Shown here one piece after another: positions 32,036 to 42,800 of a stretch of DNA of 49,908 nt. Under the pieces are notes generated by a model. That model was not told the DNA's origin. It did not search any database and was given only the letters and a program-made list of their open reading frames with translations. The stretch spans positions 984,382-1,034,289 of the forward strand of contig GG745344.1 of the NCBI GenBank assembly GCA_000151295.1, in the 5' to 3' direction. Every line of letters starts with the position of its first letter. Positions within the stretch are counted from its first letter, which is position 1. Source of the stretch: Allomyces macrogynus ATCC 38327 (taxonomy: Eukaryota > Blastocladiomycota > Blastocladiomycetes > Blastocladiales > Blastocladiaceae). A program made the position numbers and the translations under genes.

Positions 32036-33350
32036 ATGATCCCCGCGCCATCCGCGCCAGCGCACCTCCTCGGCGGCGCGCACGCCGACCTCGACGCGCT
32101 GGTCCCTGCCGGCGTCGTGGATGTGACCGCCGCGACCCCTGTCGACGCCGACGCCAACGACATTCGCCTGCAGCTGCCGCGCGTGTTGCTCATGGGTCTG
32201 CGCCGGTCGGGCAAGACGTCGATCCAGAAAGTGGTCTTCCACAAGATGGCGCCCAACGAGACGATTTTCCTCGAGTCGACGACCAAGATGGGCGTGGAGC
32301 GCGTGCACTCGTTTATTCATTTCTCGATTGCCGACTTCCCGGGGCAAATCGATTTCACCGACGACCAGACGTACGACGTCGAGGCAATTTTTGGGGAGGC
32401 TGCGGCGGATGTCACGTCGTCGTGTGGAGCGATTATTTTCGTGATTGATGCGCAGGTACGTGAGACGTTTGTGGTCGTTTGTGGTGGGCTGGCCACGCCG
32501 CTCACACTGCTCCGTGACGTGTCGCAGGACGATTACTACGACGCGCTCCGGCGGTTGCGCGAGACGGTCGACGTGGCGTCCAGGATCAACCCCAAGCTCT
32601 ATTTCGAGGTGTTCATTCACAAGGTCGACGGCCTGAGCGAGGACGCCAAGATTGGTGTGTATTGTGCGCATCTCCGCTCCTTGGTTCGCACCATGCTGAC
32701 CCGTCGGATCTTTCGTTCATTCCCAGAAACGCAGCGCGACATCCACCAGCGCGTGACCGACGAGCTGCTCGATATCGGCCTGCTCGACCGCGTGCACCTC
32801 ACCTTCTACCTGACGTCGATCTACGACCACTCGATCTACGAGGCGTTCAGCAAAGTCATTCAAAAGCTCATCAACCAGATGCCGACGCTCGAGAACTTGC
32901 TCAACACGCTGTGCTCGGTACGCTCTACTCTCTTCCCCCTCATTTTCCCGCACGGTGCACTTCTCTGACCAGCGCCATCGGTCGCCAACACAGAGCTCCA
33001 GCATCGAAAAAGCCTTCCTCTTCGACTCATTCACGAAAATCTACCTGGCCACCGACTCGTCGCCCGTCGACATTCAGTCCTACGAGCTGTGTTCTGACAT
33101 GCTCGATGTGATGATGGACCTCGAGTCGATCTACACGCCGCCGGCATTGCCGCCACCGCCCGTCCCGCACGACCGCAAACAAGGATCGGTCATTCGACTT
33201 AATTCGGGCATCGTGCTCGCGCTCGTGCAAATGGATAAGCTCTCGCTCGTGTGCCTGTTGCGCGCCGAGAATTACGACGATAAGGCGGGCTTATTGGATT
33301 TCAATTTCCAAAAGTTCCGCGACGCGATTTGGAGTGTGTTTTCGTTGTAG
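32036..33350 (+). CDS. GTR2: Rag GTPase, RagC/D (Gtr2) type
   Basis: Exons 32036-32455, 32528-32654, 32727-32917 and 32994-33350 give exactly 364 aa; introns are 72, 72 and 76 nt, the last with a CTGAC branch site. G-domain motifs: P-loop [10 protein letters not shown], switch region [12 protein letters not shown]3 [23 protein letters not shown] and G4 [21 protein letters not shown] and [25 protein letters not shown] are strongly typical of RagC/Gtr2, and the C-terminal half is the roadblock-like dimerisation domain. RagC/Gtr2 pairs with RagA/Gtr1 on the vacuole or lysosome to relay amino-acid status to TORC1. Splicing is required in three places and each join reproduces the conserved family sequence, which makes it a good calibrator for intron rules in this genome. 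Confidence 0.95.
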
Positions 33351-33680
33351 GTCGAGGGCACGGTTGGGTCGGGTGCGCGAGCTGTTGCGCGGGTGGGTGG
33401 AGGGCGTCGCGTCCGTGTGAGGGGATGCGCAGAGGAGGAAGGGTGAGCTATGCAATCAGTTTTGACAGCCAAGACCGTTGGCGAAACGCAGGTTTCCATC
33501 AATTCCTTGGTTTCCCACAAACTCAGTCTGGTGACCAGCCAAAATTCGAAATGTGCCCAGCAACCAGCAAGTACGTCTCACATCCCCAACCACTCTGACA
33601 TTGCCAGCCAATGAATGAGGCCGTCGAATCTGTCGATTATCGCGAGCTGTCACCAAAATAGGATTGACTTGCCGCAAGGA
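33351..33680. other. Spacer before the F-box array
   Basis: About 330 bases. It holds the RagC 3' UTR and the promoter of the first array gene. The sequence just before the start codon (GACTTGCCGCAAGGAATGTCGCAGC) resembles that before the other array genes (for example GACTTGCATCAAGATGTCGCAGC at 42789). Confidence 0.5.
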
Positions 33681-35855
33681 ATGTCGCAGCACAACATTGA
33701 CGAAGCCAACGTGTCGCCATCCAGCAACGAACTGCCTGTTGCGAGCGAGTTGCGCCTCGTACAGCGAAATGACGACGTTTTGGCCCCGCTGCGTTATCAT
33801 GCGTCCCTGTCGCTCGCAGACATGCCCGAAGACATTCTTTTCCTGATCATTGAGCGCATTGTCGAGAATGAGCGCGGAAAGAACGGGTTTATTGCCATCG
33901 AGTCGGTTGCTGCTCGGTCTCTAATTGCTCTGCGTCGTTCATGCCATAATCTTCGTCCTGCCGTTGAGCAGATGATGCCTTGCTCGTTCACAGTACACGT
34001 TGTGGACTTTGGTGTCGACGGGTTGCACGCCCAGCCTGCGGATCTTGCCAAGACGACCTGGGCACCAACTATTCTTGCCACTGGTTCCCTGGATCAAGAC
34101 AAGGATGGGGCGATGTCACTTGTCATTTGCCTACCTGATTTCGTTGGCTCTCAGACGCTGCAGGTGCCGGCCCGCCTGATCCATGCTCTCGCCATTCGGG
34201 ACATGACCAGCAATGGCCAGCGACTTACCGAAGAGGGCCAACGTCGTTTCCCTGCCGTTCTCGCCGGCCTTGCACGGCACTTCCCACGAATCATGTCATT
34301 GGACTTGGACTTGCGTGCCTGCTCAAGCATCGCCGTGGATGTGGCCTTGTCGTTTTGGGCCAGCGCGTTGACGAGCCTTCGACTGTCTGTCCGTGCATCC
34401 ATGTGGCCCAATAATTCTGAACCAATCCTCTTCCCGAACTTGCGCACGCTTCAGATCAAGGTCCAGGCCGACCCGGTTCATCCAGAAGTGGGCGTCTTGA
34501 TGTGTGGGATTCTATTTGTCACACCTGTGCTGGAGAGTCTCGATGTGTGCGCCCCACAGATCCACTCTGATTTGCTTCTTGACGACATTGCCCGTTTTGC
34601 AGAGACGCTGCGCAAGCTCACGGTGGGCGTGGAGATGGCGACCAAAATAGCGATGTGGCGCGACACGGTTCCGTTGTGCTTCCCCGTCCTTTGCGACCTA
34701 GCCGTTCCAGTTGACGTGTTGGGCATTCTCAGGACGGCCATGCCGCAGCTCCGCTCGCTAGCAGTTTCCCCGAGCAGCCCAACGTCAATCCACGCGGACC
34801 CGGTCGATTTCCCGTTGCTTCCACACGTCACGCGCGTCGAACTGAACAAGCTCTTGATCACGCAAAGTCTTCTCGAATGCCTCGCTGCGGCTGTGCCCGC
34901 GCTAATGGCGCTGAAACTTGGCTCCTGTCCCATTTCGCGCGACGAGCACGCTGACTCTGTGACATTCCCCACGCTGTCGCATCTCATCATGAAGAGCACC
35001 TCCGCTGATCTCAACAACCTCGCCTTGGCGCTGGATGCACCGCACCTGACGCACGTGCGCATGACTTTGGAACGCGGCGACACCTCAACCTTCCCCACCA
35101 TCCTGCAGCGCGTGTGGTCATCGATCTCGCACCTCACTTTGGTGGTGGAGTACAAGTTGCTGCAGCTCCCTGCACCGCTCCTCACCACGCTTCCTCAACT
35201 CACGGCCCTGACTCTCGCTGCGGACGATGTCATTTGGACCGACCGGATTGTTCCGGCCCTCCCATCCTTGACTTCGCTCACAACCAATACTGCGTGCCTG
35301 CGCAGTCTTGCGCACAAGCCCATGACACTACGTGGTCTCATGGAACTCACCTTGTCCAACGTCCTGACCGAGGTTCCCGAGGTCGTGTTCCATACCTTGC
35401 AGCGGTTCCACGCGCCGGCCGTGCGCGCGCGTGTGGTGGAGACGTTGGCTCGGATGCCGAACTTGACCGTGGTGAAGTTGGATCACATTAATTGTGACGC
35501 GGCGCTGCGCGAGTGGAAACTCGTGTATCACCAGGGGAGCCCCGTCTGGCGCGCGTTACCGCGGATCGAGCGGCTTTCGGGCGCGATCACCATCACTCAC
35601 CGGCTCGTGGTGGTGGTGGAGCATGTGGTTGATGCCGGAAAAGCAGCGCGACAGATTGCCGCGGTTGTGTTGTGGACGGCCAAGTTTGCCGTGAAGCGGC
35701 CGATGCCGCTGGATGTGGTCGTGGCGGCGGACATGGACGAGGGTGTGGTATCGCGGATCGGCACGATGGTGAAGGGGCTTCCGGTGGAGAGTGTGACGGG
35801 GCGCGTTGTCGTTGGCGGAGGGCAAGGAGCGGCGCCGAGCGTGCAGTCGCCGTGA
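33681..35855 (+). CDS. Array F-box/LRR protein copy 1 (intact)
   Basis: Single-exon frame of 724 aa starting MSQHNID. The F-box lies at about residues 44-97 (LSLADMPEDILFLIIERI ... IESVAARSLIALRRSCHNL), expected to bind Skp1. LRR-like segments fill the middle (FPNLRTLQIKVQ, LPHVTRVELNKLLIT, FPTLSHLIMKSTS, LPQLTALTLAADDV, LPSLTSLTTNTACL, MPNLTVVKLDHI). The last 110 residues form a module shared by the whole array: VYHQGSPVWRALP, HRLVVVVEHVVDAGKAARQI, KFAVKRPMPLDVVVAADMDEGVVSRIGTM, VTGRVVVGG. The start is supported by conservation of MSQ and its flank in copies 3 and 5. It is probably a substrate receptor of an SCF ubiquitin ligase. The target and the C-terminal module's role are unknown. Confidence 0.85.
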   Translation: MSQHNIDEANVSPSSNELPVASELRLVQRNDDVLAPLRYHASLSLADMPEDILFLIIERIVENERGKNGFIAIESVAARSLIALRRSCHNLRPAVEQMMPCSFTVHVVDFGVDGLHAQPADLAKTTWAPTILATGSLDQDKDGAMSLVICLPDFVGSQTLQVPARLIHALAIRDMTSNGQRLTEEGQRRFPAVLAGLARHFPRIMSLDLDLRACSSIAVDVALSFWASALTSLRLSVRASMWPNNSEPILFPNLRTLQIKVQADPVHPEVGVLMCGILFVTPVLESLDVCAPQIHSDLLLDDIARFAETLRKLTVGVEMATKIAMWRDTVPLCFPVLCDLAVPVDVLGILRTAMPQLRSLAVSPSSPTSIHADPVDFPLLPHVTRVELNKLLITQSLLECLAAAVPALMALKLGSCPISRDEHADSVTFPTLSHLIMKSTSADLNNLALALDAPHLTHVRMTLERGDTSTFPTILQRVWSSISHLTLVVEYKLLQLPAPLLTTLPQLTALTLAADDVIWTDRIVPALPSLTSLTTNTACLRSLAHKPMTLRGLMELTLSNVLTEVPEVVFHTLQRFHAPAVRARVVETLARMPNLTVVKLDHINCDAALREWKLVYHQGSPVWRALPRIERLSGAITITHRLVVVVEHVVDAGKAARQIAAVVLWTAKFAVKRPMPLDVVVAADMDEGVVSRIGTMVKGLPVESVTGRVVVGGGQGAAPSVQSP

Positions 35856-36003
35856 ATTATGAGTTATTGAGAGCATCCTTGATTCCAATTATTGCTGGAA
35901 AGGACTGTTGTCCTGTCCCGCCCTCCATGGTGCGATGCAGCCCGACTCGCATCGTTGCCATGGGTACATCTGTCAACTGCACTTCAGGCTGTAGGTGTTA
36001 CGA

Positions 36004-38148
36004 ATGGGGCCTACCGCCATCCACACTTGCTGCAAATTGTCGCAACCCATCACTTCCAAGACCGAAAAGACCGAAAATTCGCCAAACAGAGTGAACCCGG
36101 CCAACAACTGCCCAGACGATGGCGCCCCTTATAACCTGCGCTCCCATCCCGCGTCTGATCTGTCACTCGTGGAACTCCCCCAAGACATTCTTATCCTGAT
36201 CATCGAGCGCATTTTCAAGGACGAGCGCCCTTGTTGCGGGTGCATCCCCATTGAATCGGTTGCCGCGCGGTCACTCCTGTCCCTCCGCAGCTCGAACCGT
36301 GCTCTGTGTCACGTCGTCGAGCAGATGCTACAATGCTCATTGCAGGTTCATGCTGGGAAGATCGACACGAATGGGATACACGTCCGGTTTGCGGGTGCCA
36401 TCACAACCTGGGCAGTTTCATTTGCTGCCGTGGATAGTGGCAAGCATGGAGCGAATCGACTTGCTGTTTGCGTGCCTGATTTTGATTGCTCTCGGACGCT
36501 GCAAGTGCCGTTCCGCTTGATCCGTTCTCTCGCCATTACGGACCCCAAGAATATTGAGCGGAATGATCGCGAACAGTTTCAGCGACATTTCCGGGCTGTG
36601 CTCCGCTGGCTTGCGCGACTTCTTCCGCATCTCGTGTCTTTGGACTTGGGCATGCATCTCTGGCCGAGTGTGGTGGGAAGAGCTTTGTCGTGCTGGTCCA
36701 GCACTCTGTCGAGCCTTCGTCTTGCCATCCACACATCACCGGGACTAAAGGACACCAAACGGATGTTGCTTCCAAAACTGCGCGTGCTTGATGTTTCGAT
36801 TGACCTGGCCAAGAGCCGCCTTCCATTTGTCGCACCTACGCTTCAATCATTGTCCGTAAGCGGCGCGAAAAGTCACCCTGAACACATTCATGGCGAGATC
36901 GCCCGCTTCGCACCGACATTGCGCAAGATTACGGTCAGTTTGAATATGGTGCCCGCCACGATTGCAACTCGTCCTGACCCAACTCTGTCGTTTCCAGTGC
37001 TCCATGAGCTGACTGCACCAGTGGATGTCCTGGAGATGTTCGGAGATTCCATGCTGCAGCTTCGCTCGCTCTTTGTCTCCCCAACCAGCTCGATGTCGAT
37101 CCACAACGAGCCGCTCAAGCTTCCGTCACTTCCACATCTCACGCGCGTCGAATTGAACAGGCTCTTGATCACGCACCGTCTCCTCGATGATCTTGCGACG
37201 GCTGCTCCTCAGCTCACGATGCTGAAAGTCCGCGTCTGCTCTGTTTCGCGTCACGAACGCACCGCTGCCGTGCCATTTCCAGCGCTTTCACATCTTGTGG
37301 TGGACAGCAACGCCGTTGACCTCACTATCCTCCTCCGAAAACTGCAGGAGCCGCCGGTCACACACGTGCACGTCTTTCTTCAACCAAGCAGCGCACCATG
37401 CACCAGATGGGCACGACTGTGGCCGTCAGTCTCGCACCTCACCATTTCGGCACGACACATTGTGCCGCTTCATGGGCGCTCTCTCGATGCGCTTCCCGGG
37501 TTGAGCAATCTTCATCTCGACGTGGACAGTGTCACTTGGTCTGACGGGACTGTGCCGACGCTCAGGCATTTGACTGCGCTTACCACCAACCCCTTGTGCT
37601 TGTGCGGATTGTCGCGTGACCCATCCACCTTGCGTGGCCTTGTCAAGCTGACAGTTTTGGGCCTGCTGAACACTGTCCCCGATGCCGTGTTTCATTCGCT
37701 GCAGCGGCTCCAGGCCACGGCCTTGCGGGCGAATGCAATGGAGAACTTATCGCGCATGCCCAATCTGATCAATGTCTCGGTGGATCGCATCTACTGTGAC
37801 GGTCCCCTGCTCGAGTGGAGGCTCGTGTACCGCCAGGGGAATCCCGTTTGGCGTGCATGGCCGTGAATGCAGCACCTATCGGGCGCCGCCATTGTGACTT
37901 ATCGGCTCGCGGTCGAAGTGGAACACGTGGTTGATGCCGAGAAGGCCGCGCGGCAGATGGCGGTGGTTGCTCAGTGGGTGGCCAAGTATGCGGCGACGCT
38001 CCCGATGGCGCTGGACGTGGTCATGAGGCCAGGTACAGATGAGTATGTGGTGTCGCGGATCGTCACGATGATTGAGGGGCTTCCGGTGGGGACCGTGGCT
38101 GGACGCGTCTTCGTCGGTGGAGAAGTGACCCCGAGCATTCAGTCGTGA
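36004..38148 (+). pseudogene. Array F-box/LRR copy 2, lost start and internal stop
   Basis: The family start codon is replaced by TTG (36037-36039; TTG TCG CAA where paralogues have ATG TCG CA-). The nearest upstream in-frame ATG is 36004. The F-box is clear (LSLVELPQDILILIIERI ... IESVAARSLLSLRSSNRAL), and the LRR body runs to the RQGNPVWRAWP block without a shift. There a TGA (37864-37866) interrupts the frame, which continues unshifted as MQHLSGAAIVTYRLAVEVEHVVDAEKAARQM to TAG at 38146-38148, where the paralogue has PRIERLSGAITITHRL. A CGA (Arg) to TGA change would explain the stop. The rest is otherwise undamaged, so inactivation is recent, or a protein lacking the C-terminal module is made from the upstream ATG. 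Confidence 0.75.
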
Positions 38149-38435
38149 CGTTGATTGAAGTGCTGAAGCATCATCGTTTGCCATTCTTGCTTTCGTGAGG
38201 AGGCATCGCACCGGGAAGAAATGGTCCACCGCTTCTTTGCTATCCCAAGCAAAAGTGTGGCTGACCTGCCATCAAACAACATTTGAACCCCGCTTGGCTC
38301 TTTACATGCAATGTGTCAATCCACAACTGCACACAACCGCACAAGCGACAAATGTGGGGAGTTTGCCAGACTGCGCATTGAGAACTGTTCACCACCTGTG
38401 ACTCCTGTGGATTCACATCAACACTTGCTGCAATA

Positions 38436-40670
38436 ATGTCGCAAAGCATCATCGTCAGAGCAGACGCATCGGAAACCAGAAACGACTCAGCCGCGGTCGA
38501 TGTGTCCCTCGCCCACCACGAAGCTGATGTGTGCTCAACATCCTGCGCGCTTTCACACCCTGCGTCTCCAGTTCTCACGGCGCTTCCCGATGAAATTATG
38601 TACCTGATTATTGAGCGCATTGTCGACGACGATCGCCTCAACAACGGGGGCGTTGCGGCCGAGTCGGTTGCTGCACGGTCGCTTGTTGCCCTGCGCCAGT
38701 CATGTCGCACGTTTCTATCACTTGTCGAGCAAGCAATGCGCTGCTCCTTGAAAATTCACGTTGGCGAGATCAGGGTCACCTCCGACGACCCGGCGTCGAC
38801 AGCATTGATTGCACCTGGGATGTGCGTCCGGCCTGCAGCTGAAGACGGCCGAACAAAGTGGACACGAAACGTGCTCGCAGTCGCAGGCACGCCCGAACTG
38901 GTGGACAGCGACGAGGAATGTGATGTAGACCCGGATCGAGCTGTCATTTGTGTGCCAGATTTCGATCGCACTCGAAAGTTGCATTTGCCTGCCAAGTTGA
39001 TTCGTGCTCTTATCATTGAGGACCCCGCGGATATTGACCGGAAGACAATGAGGACGACAATCCCCAGGATCATTTCCCAACTGTGCTCGCTTGGTTGTCA
39101 CGATACTTTTCGAACCTTGTGTCGTTAAACCTGGGCCTGGAAGTCCTTCCAAACACCCTCGTAAACACGTTGCCGTACTGGGCCGACACACTGACCGATC
39201 TTCGTCTTGTCGTCGCATATGCCTGGCGCGAGAGTACCGATCTGATCCTGTTCCCGAATCTACGCGTGCTCGATGTCTCGATCGACTCTGCCAATCCCAT
39301 CACTGGTGTCAAGATCCGGCTTCCATTCATTGCACCTGCGCTTAATTCGCTCAACGGTTATTCACCGAAAATGCACCCAGTCTTTGTTCGCACGCACCTC
39401 GCCTATTTTGCGCCAACGCTGTGCAAGCTCACCATTGGTTTGGAAATGACGGCTGACAATGCTAACTCAACCGCTTGGCCTACCACCGTCATTCTTGTCG
39501 CAACGCGAGCTGTCGGCGCCGTTTGCCATGCTGGACATACTTGCGGCTGGAGCTTCCGCTGGTGTAACGCTACCACCGCTCCGCTCGCTCGCCGTGTATC
39601 CAAACACCTTCATGTCGATTCACCGAGCGACTCTACAGCTTCCGTTGCTTCCGGACCTCACGCACGTCGAACTAAATAAGCTACTTATGACAAGCTATAT
39701 CCTTACCAACTTGGCGTCCGCAGCGCCCAGTCTCACCACCTTGAAACTTGCTTTCTGCCATTTCACGTACCACGAGCGCGCCGCGCCCGTGTCGTTCCCC
39801 AACCTGTCGGAAATGGTGGTCAACAGTAACGCCATTGACCTCAACGACCTGGTCCGGGCGCTGCGGGTGCCGCAACTCAAGCGCATGCACGTTGTTTTCC
39901 ATCTGAGTGGCGCCATCCACGCTGCCGCGGCTCTGGCCGTCAGTCTCGGCCATCACGCTCACGTCGCGCCACAAGCTGCCGCTCGACGCGACCGTTTTTG
40001 ATGCACTGTCGAAGCTGGAAACGCTCAACCTCGACACCATGGGCGTGACTTGGGCCGAAGATATTGTGCCCGATCTCAAGTCTCTAACGACGCTCAGCAC
40101 CAACACGGTGTGTTTGCGCGGTCTGGAGCACAATCCTGCCGCGTTGACCGGTCTCGTCGAACTCAACGTGACGGGCATCCTTCACACTGTTCCGGATGCC
40201 GTGTTCACCACCCTGCAGCGGTTCCGCGCAGCCACTATGAGTGTGCGCGTGTTTGAGGTTTTGGCGCGCATGCCCAATCTGACCACGGTCTCGGTGGTCC
40301 GCATCAGCGCGGACTGGGCCATGAACAGGTTGACGCTCGTGTACCGCCAGGGGAATCCCATTTGGCGCGCTTTTCCGCAGGTGGAGCGCCGGTCGACTAT
40401 CGTCACCATCACGAAACGGCTTATCGTGAGGGTGAACCGTATTTTTGACGCCGACAAGCCGTGCGCCAGATTGCTGCAGTCGCCCAGTCGGCGGCCAAGT
40501 ACGCTACGACGCTGCCAATGCCGCTGGACGTGGTGGTGGCGCCGGGCATGGATGAGCATGTGGTGTCGCGGATTGGAGCGATGCTTGAAGTACTACCAGC
40601 GAAGTGTGTGGCCGGCCGCCTTGTCGTTGGTGGAGACCACGAAAAGCCAGTGAGTCTCAAGTCATGGTGA
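38436..40670 (+). pseudogene. Array F-box/LRR copy 3, four frameshifts
   Basis: Starts ATG TCG CAA (MSQ) with a good F-box (LTALPDEIMYLIIERIVDDDRL ... ESVAARSLVALRQSCRTF). The frame breaks at about 39070-39085 (before LAWLSRYFSNLVSLNLGL), again near 39470 (before ELSAPFAMLDILAAG), near 39910 (before LWPSVSAITLTSRHK) and near 40455 (before RQIAAVAQSAAKYAT). Every block matches copies 1 and 5 in order, through YRQGNPIWRAFP to VAGRLVVGG. No GT-AG introns explain the shifts. A full-length but dead copy, or a gene with several sequencing indels. Confidence 0.78.
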
Positions 40671-40752
40671 AGCGACGAGCATGGTGGAAAGTGGGAACGA
40701 TTTTTCTGCGTTCATGGATGTTGCTGTCCTCGCAGGTGCCATTTGAATTGGG

Positions 40753-42385
40753 ATGCGCTCGACGTGCCGACACTTGTGCGTCAGTCGTACCTTCACAAGC
40801 GATCTCAGGCTTTTGGGGCTGCCTTCTCGCCATTCTTGGTTCTTGACCGAGTCGGTTGCTTCGCGGTCGCTCTCTGCCCTGCGCCGCTCTTGCCGCCGTC
40901 TTTTGATGTTGATCGCTCTCATACGTTGCCCGTACCTGCCCGCTTGATTCACGCTCTCACCGTTCATGATCCAACGGATTGTGAGATGAACGACAACGAG
41001 GACGATCAGCTCCAGGATCATTTCCCGACTGTACTTGCCTGGCTTGCACAATACTTTTCCGGCCTCCTGTCGTTAAGCATAGGCGTGGGAATTTTTCCTG
41101 GTGTCCTGGCCAACACGCTGGCATACTGGGCCGATACACTGACGAACCTACGCCTTGTCGTCACATCCGGCGTTTGGCCTGAGAATACCAACCCGATCCT
41201 GCTCCCGAAACTGCGCCAGCTTGACATTTCGCTGAACTCTGACTGGGCCATTCCATTTTTTGCACCTGCGCTCCAGTTGCTCATCGTCTTGTTCCACCTT
41301 GCCTGATTTGCACCGACGCTGCGCAAACTTGTCATCGCCTGGTTGGAAGCGACGATTGAAGTTGCGACTCCATCATCAGTACTGTTGCCGTCGTTTTTGG
41401 GGCTCCGTGGGCGCCAGTGGCTGTGCTGAACCTAATTGCATCGAGAGTTTGCGCTCTGCTACCGCTCTGCTCACGCACTGTGAACCCAAACAGCTACACC
41501 TTGTCGAACCACGGCAGATTGATCCAGTTTCCGCAGATTCCACACCTGCCGCGCGTCGAATTGAATCAGCTGCTGATCACCGACGTGGTGTTTCGCAATT
41601 TGGCGGCCGCCGCGCCGAGTCTTGCCACGATGAAGCTGTTCTTCTGCCACATCACGTTTGACGCGCACGTCACTCGTGACATTTCTGGTGTTATCGGAGA
41701 TTGTCGTGAAGAGCAGCAACAGTGAACTTGTTGACTTCGTGCGGATACTGCACGGGCCAATCAAGCACGCGAGTGTCAAGTTCTACCCGGAACGGGTCGC
41801 CATCCAAGTTGGCACAACTGTGGGCTCCCGTCTCGAACCTCGAGATCGAGACGGAACACAAGATATCACTTGACGCAGCCGTTCTTGATGTGCTTCCCCG
41901 GCTGGAAAGGCCGATGGCGTGTTACACACGCTGCAACGGTTCCGGGCGCCGGGTTGCTATCCGTCCGTCGTGGAGACGCTGGCGCGCATGCAGAGTCTGA
42001 CCAGGTTCTCGGTGGATCACATTCACTCGCATGAGGCCCTGCCCAAGTGGACACTCGTGTGCCGGCAGGGGAATCCCGTCTGGCGCGCGCTGCCTCAAGT
42101 CGACCGCAAAATCACGGCCATTGCCATCACACATCGGCTTGTGGTGGAGGTGCAGCGCGTCATCGACGCTGAAGGCCGTGCGCCAGATTGCTGCGGTTGC
42201 CTGGTGGACGGCCAAGTACGCCGTGGCGCGACCAATGCTGCTGGACGTGGTTCTTGATGCCGGATATGGGTGAGCACATTGTGTCGCGGATTGGCGCGAT
42301 GATTGAGGGTCTTCCAGCTGATTGGGTAGCTGGAAGCATCTTTGCGGGTGGAGCGCACAAAGAGCTGGCAACTGTGCCGTCCTAA
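40753..42385 (+). pseudogene. Array F-box/LRR copy 4, internally deleted and broken
   Basis: The 5' part is reduced to a remnant of the F-box (TESVASRSLSALRRSCRRLL, about 40848-40905) and then jumps to DVDRSHTLPVPARLIHALTV, so more than 100 residues present in copies 1-3 are deleted. Later blocks are scattered over frames: FPTVLAWLAQYFSGLLSLSIGVG..., a TGA at 41304 inside HLA*FAPTLRKL, then LPRVELNQLLITDVVFRNLAAAAPSL, LQRFRAPGCYPSVVETLARMQSL, RQGNPVWRALPQVD, RQIAAVAWWTAKYAVARPM and VSRIGAMIEGLP. This is the most decayed array member. Confidence 0.8.
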
Positions 42386-42800
42386 TTGGAGTAGGAACGG
42401 CAACAGTAGTATCGTGGTGATCGCCCTTCGCTCTTCATCCGCACGTCAGTCAGGATCCACCAACGCTCACACAAAGCGCTGGAGCCTACCTACGAGCTCG
42501 CATCCTGCGTGTCATGCCAACGATCGACTCTACCCACATTCCATTTGATAGTTTTTTTCTTGGTCTGGACTGATTCGGGAACAGAGACGCTCTACACGAC
42601 AAAATGACCAGGAGGGTTTGGGCCGGCCCGGTGATAGGTTCGGTTTTGGCCTTCTGACTGCTCTTGCTTGACTTTACACAACTCGCGACCTGTTCTCTCC
42701 TTTGTCACCACACATCGAGCTTGCCCAAACACACGGCGCATCGTGGAGAGCTCTGTTTGACTTGCTGGAAGCCGCACCATTTGCTGAGACTTGCATCAAG
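42386..42800. other. Spacer before array copy 5
   Basis: About 415 bases. A frame in register with copy 5 is open from 42702, but the conserved MSQ start at 42801 and its flank argue that it is 5' UTR. A T run and short AT-rich bits (GATAGTTTTTTTCTTGG, about 42547) are present. Confidence 0.4.
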
